Part shown: in pieces, positions 37,528 to 40,300 of the stretch | How positions within the stretch are numbered: the first letter of the stretch is position 1 | Layout of the letters: each line of letters opens with the position of its first letter | Origin: a bacterium 0.1xD8-71 | Lineage (GTDB): Bacteria; Bacillota; Clostridia; Lachnospirales; Lachnospiraceae | Assembly: GCA_003612405.1 (NCBI GenBank) | Contig: RAYR01000032.1 | Span: 1 to 40,300, forward strand | Direction of reading: 5' to 3' | DNA length: 40,300 nucleotides | Position numbers and translations under genes: made by a program | The notes under the pieces: generated by a model | Told to the model about the DNA's origin: nothing | Seen by the model: only the letters and a program-made list of their open reading frames with translations | The model's database searches: none

Positions 37528-38013
37528 TCAATACACAAGGGCGCTCACGCGTCCCTGCCTGTCCCGGATATCCGCCTCTTTGCACCGGAATCCCAACAGT
37601 TCATTCGCCTCCATCTCCACCGCATACTCCGGGTTCCCCGGATGCCCTTTGGGTCTCATCTCCCCCGCCAGCACCTTTGCCGCATCCCGCGCCGTCAGGT
37701 CAACATACCCGGACGGCGTCATGAAATGGAATTCCTTCCTGCGGGAAACATAGCGCCGGAGCAGTTCCCCCACGGTCACCTCCCCGTCCTCAACTTTCCG
37801 GCATTCATCCTCCCCGAATATTACCGCAAGGCTGCTCCCGTTCTGCCAGTTTACATGGATGCTTCCGCTGTCGTCCACACCTGTCACCATGCCCTGCAGT
37901 CCGGATGGCATCTCCCTGTAGGGGTCATCCATCTTTACCAGTTCCACCCTGCACCCCGGCGGGTATTTCTCCCGCAGGGCTTCCAGTTCCTCTTTTCTGA
38001 TAGTAAGGTTCAT
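37528..38013 (-). CDS. DUF4314-like phage protein, 161 residues
   Basis: N-terminal half LREKYPPGCRVELVKMDDPY, then MPSGLQGMVTGVDDSGSIHV and NWQNGSSLAVIFGEDECRKV is the DUF4314 domain as I know it (an SH3-like fold common in Firmicutes phages; role unknown). The C-terminal half (LTARDAAKVLAGEMRPKGHP and DIRDRQGRVSALVY) is less familiar and may be a fused second module. AAGGAG precedes the start. Confidence 0.8.
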   Translation of the reverse strand: MNLTIRKEELEALREKYPPGCRVELVKMDDPYREMPSGLQGMVTGVDDSGSIHVNWQNGSSLAVIFGEDECRKVEDGEVTVGELLRRYVSRRKEFHFMTPSGYVDLTARDAAKVLAGEMRPKGHPGNPEYAVEMEANELLGFRCKEADIRDRQGRVSALVY

Positions 38014-38039
38014 TCCGCATATCTCCTTCCGTAAATTCC

Positions 38040-38068
38040 GGCAGGGAGGAAAGCGCCGCCTCCCTGCC
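38040..38068. other. Perfect 10-bp hairpin between two accessory genes
   Basis: GGCAGGGAGG and CCTCCCTGCC pair around AAAGCGCCG. No U-run on the minus strand; it may be a processing or attenuation structure. Confidence 0.5.
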
Positions 38069-38079
38069 CGTTCCGTTCC

Positions 38080-38931
38080 TTATTCCCCTGCGCCGGAATC
38101 CTGGCCGGCCTGTTCAGCCGGGGCCGCTTCCGCAGGTTCCGTGGGTGCCTGTTCCTGCTGCTTTGCCGCCTCCCGCTCGTTCCGGCGCGCTTCCTGCCAC
38201 CTCTGCTTATTTGCCTCGGTGCGGAAAGCGGAATTCCCTTTCAGCTTTTTCATCAGGAGGTCCCGTATCTCCTTACCCTCTGCTCCGCCAAAGCCCAGCC
38301 GCAGGAGCCATATCCTCATGTAGTATTTCTCGTTTTCCTCGATGGTTTCTTTGGGGCTGATGCGTTTCTGCTCCTTTGCCTGCTGCACCATCGCCGCCGC
38401 AAGGTGCGTGAAGGCTTTTATCATGTCCGGGTCACCCGCCGTGGGAAGGGTGAAGGTAATCTTCCCGTCCTGAAAGCGGATGCCTTTGCACCCTTCCGCA
38501 CGGCTCTGGAATGTCTGCAGGAAAGTTTCCGCATCAGGAATCTCCGTGCTGCCGAGCGTCTCCACCAGTTCTGCGGGAATTCGGAAAACCTCTTTCGCAA
38601 AAGCGCGGTTTATGAGGTACTGCTTGCTGTGTGTCAGGAAAATCAGGTTCTTAAGCCCCTCCGCCGTCATGCCTTCCATCGGCAGGCTGACCGTTGTTTC
38701 ATCCGCTTCCGGCTCCGGGCTCCCGATGAATCCTTGCTCCGTGAGTCCTGCCGTTACCATCTCCGCCGTTTTTTCATCCTCCGTTACCACCGCACCCTTT
38801 TTGTCGATGGTGCAGTTCCCGATCTGGTAGGCGCAGGTCGGCACCCCAAGGTACTTTGAAGGCTCTCCCAAAATCCCGCTGACTGCCTTTACCACATCTT
38901 TCCTGTTTGCTGCATTCGTCTCAATCCTCAT
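38080..38931 (-). CDS. Phage accessory protein of the 'virulence-related' type, 283 residues
   Basis: MRIETNAANRKDVVKAVSGI, then LGVPTCAYQIGNCTIDKKGA. Proteins with this start are often labelled virulence-related protein in Firmicutes prophages (my recollection); the true role is not known. Middle part VSLPMEGMTAEGLKNLIFLT followed by HSKQYLINRAFAKEVFRI; the C-terminal third is helical and charged with a Glu/Ala/Pro/Gln tail. Start at 38931 has GGAGG 9 nt upstream; the frame stays open 74 codons further but through the shared leader element. Confidence 0.7.
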   Translation of the reverse strand: MRIETNAANRKDVVKAVSGILGEPSKYLGVPTCAYQIGNCTIDKKGAVVTEDEKTAEMVTAGLTEQGFIGSPEPEADETTVSLPMEGMTAEGLKNLIFLTHSKQYLINRAFAKEVFRIPAELVETLGSTEIPDAETFLQTFQSRAEGCKGIRFQDGKITFTLPTAGDPDMIKAFTHLAAAMVQQAKEQKRISPKETIEENEKYYMRIWLLRLGFGGAEGKEIRDLLMKKLKGNSAFRTEANKQRWQEARRNEREAAKQQEQAPTEPAEAAPAEQAGQDSGAGE

Positions 38932-38973
38932 CCTTTTTTTCCTCCGTTTTCGTGTTTTCCCTTTCGGTATTAC

Positions 38974-38988
38974 ATTAATCACTCTGAA
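38974..38988 (-). promoter_or_regulatory. Shared leader element TTCAGAGTGATTAAT (copy near 38931)
   Basis: Identical to 16717-16731. It lies 43 nt before the start at 38931, followed on the minus strand by GTAATACCGAAAGGG. Confidence 0.5.
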
Positions 38989-39023
38989 CGGGGATAAAAG
39001 CAACTGAAATGTCGGAATAAATG

Positions 39024-40300
39024 TCACAATAAAAATTCCGGGAACTGTGCATAGTACACAATGCCGCAAAGCACGAAATACACGTTCGGTAAGGCGCAGC
39101 CATTCCCCCACATACGGTACTCTGCGGAATCGGAATGGGGATTTTTCAGCCATTTCCTTATCTGGCTGTCGGACTTCGACTTTGTGGAAGTCCCCGTGAT
39201 CTTACAGTGGGTCTCGAACACCTCACGCCAGAATGTCATTTCTTCCTCTGTGGGGTTTTCCGTCCCCAACCCGTCACACCACCAGTCCGGGAAACCCTGC
39301 AGCCTCGCGCATTCCGTGGGTGTGAGCCTGCGGACGATATAGTCCGGCTCTACTATATGATAATCGCCGCTGAACGCTTCCTGATTGCCCAGCCACTGCT
39401 TGGAGCCCATGCTCGCGGAGATCGTACCAAATACATCCTTACCCGATGCCGTCCGCACGTCATTGATGACGGGCGGGTCCTTATAATCCGTAGCCACCAG
39501 CGTATTTGCCAGTTCCTTTTCCGCCCGCATGAAATAAGAATTCTTGCTGGTGCAGTAGGTGGGGTATGCCACCGCATGGCGGTCTGCGGTATTCAGCGTA
39601 AAGGAAACATCCTCATTGATACCGCTGCCTTGGGGCCCGTTCTTATCCTCCCGCCCAATCATGGAGCCCTGCACCGCCACCACGGCGATTCCTCCCTGAT
39701 TCGCAGATGGATTATTACAGTTACAGTCCAAAGTCCGTGCGGTCTGCGCCTCATAGAAACCGCTGTGCGGGTTATCAGATTTCATGGCGTTGCTCTCTTT
39801 GGAGCAGATGCCGAATGCCTGCACCACAAGCTCATTGCAGCGGTTTTCCCCGATATCAAACGTGTTCAGCGTGTTCGCCACATCCCCGTCCTTCCATGTG
39901 GGCGCTTCCCCTGCGGAATGCGGGCGCGTTCCTTTGCAGAAAGGCACAAAGAGGGTCTGGTCATTGTTGCAGGAAAGGGTGGCCGACTTGTCATCCTGAA
40001 TCAGCGCCCCTTTTCCTCCAGAGCCTCCACCGGCGCGGATTTTCAGCGTCTTTGGCGTTTCCGCCACGGACGGCTGGCGGTTCCCGGACACTGCCTGCTC
40101 CAGCACACACGGGGGATGGTGCGCCTCCGCCCTTAAGGTACACGTCACGTCATCGGTCACGTCCATGCGGCTCCCGCCCTGGTCGTTTAAACAGACTCTG
40201 ATGCCGCCTGCCGCTCCAGCGCTTTCCGCAGCACCTCCGGCAGTTCCTTGCCACGCACGGAAGCCCTGCGGAGTATACCCTGACACGCCCTCGGACTCAA
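39024..40300 (-). CDS. Cytosine-5 DNA methyltransferase, C-terminal part (runs off the window)
   Basis: Partial: the frame is open to the right edge, so the AdoMet-binding and PCQ catalytic motifs must lie outside. Visible are the late motifs: VRRLTPTECARLQGFPDWWC (motif IX region) and WGNGCALPNVYFVLCG (motif X, with Gly-Asn-Gly instead of the more usual Gly-Asn-Ser). The target-recognition part between is large, with repeated T-L-x-A/T-L-N/S-type units such as DVTCTLRAEAH, KSATLSCNNDQT, VANTLNTFDIGENRC and TARTLDCNCNNP. It modifies DNA, probably protecting the phage from restriction. It is the most upstream gene visible in the accessory module. Confidence 0.85.
   Translation of the reverse strand, partial: ESEGVSGYTPQGFRAWQGTAGGAAESAGAAGGIRVCLNDQGGSRMDVTDDVTCTLRAEAHHPPCVLEQAVSGNRQPSVAETPKTLKIRAGGGSGGKGALIQDDKSATLSCNNDQTLFVPFCKGTRPHSAGEAPTWKDGDVANTLNTFDIGENRCNELVVQAFGICSKESNAMKSDNPHSGFYEAQTARTLDCNCNNPSANQGGIAVVAVQGSMIGREDKNGPQGSGINEDVSFTLNTADRHAVAYPTYCTSKNSYFMRAEKELANTLVATDYKDPPVINDVRTASGKDVFGTISASMGSKQWLGNQEAFSGDYHIVEPDYIVRRLTPTECARLQGFPDWWCDGLGTENPTEEEMTFWREVFETHCKITGTSTKSKSDSQIRKWLKNPHSDSAEYRMWGNGCALPNVYFVLCGIVYYAQFPEFLL

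Noticed and set aside
39135..40136. Plus-strand open frame of 333 codons opposite the methyltransferase gene
   Set aside because: The minus strand carries clear methyltransferase motifs; the plus frame shows no domain pattern and no ribosome site.

Overview
The window looks like a chromosomal accessory region of a low-to-mid GC Clostridia, most likely Lachnospiraceae. The evidence is strong AGGAGG ribosome sites, HK97-type siphophage genes of the kind common in gut Firmicutes, a large serine integrase instead of a tyrosine one, and AgrC/LytTR regulators. Almost everything is read from the minus strand. No tRNA, rRNA or CRISPR array was seen.

Region 1 (about 60-5450) is a two-component/ABC transporter cassette: an OmpR-type regulator, a histidine kinase, an ATPase and an FtsX-type permease, with a good promoter ahead of the regulator. 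It is bracketed by two copies of a roughly 95-bp direct repeat (49 bp identical). The repeats are C-terminal relics of a gene family that survives intact next door at 6149-6754, so the cassette appears to have landed in, or split, an array of such genes.

Region 2 (5579-13143) is an unusual array. A LytTR response regulator and an AgrC-like sensor kinase are followed, same strand and apparently in one long unit, by seven mostly unrecognised, mostly soluble proteins. Several have short Asn/Ile-rich N-termini, several are coiled-coil rich, and one is a 57-residue lipoprotein. An HTH protein ends the array. Three of the genes are preceded by copies of one conserved leader that can fold with compensating base changes and also carries short ORFs. 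Two 12-bp direct repeats spaced 21 bp apart sit just upstream of a weak -35 in front of the regulator, as expected for LytTR autoregulation. This array is the best candidate for an undescribed system.

Region 3 (13144-14830) is about 1 kb without genes, dense in short repeats. It is followed by a compact type I toxin-antitoxin locus (29-residue holin-like toxin, convergent RNA, shared two-way terminator) and a small plus-strand gene.

Region 4 (14839-40300, open at the right edge) is a prophage in reverse order: serine integrase, endolysin, holin, receptor-binding fibre, tail hub, distal tail, tape measure, tail chaperones with a -1 frameshift signal, tail tube, head-tail joining genes, HK97 capsid, ClpP-like protease, portal, terminase, then small accessory genes and the C-terminal part of a cytosine-5 DNA methyltransferase. 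Two cargo genes interrupt the structural module: an AT-rich two-membrane-segment protein with its own promoter and tandem terminators (25843-26895), and an HTH protein with a palindromic operator (32791-33219) that is a close paralog of the HTH gene in region 2. Several intrinsic terminators lie between late genes.
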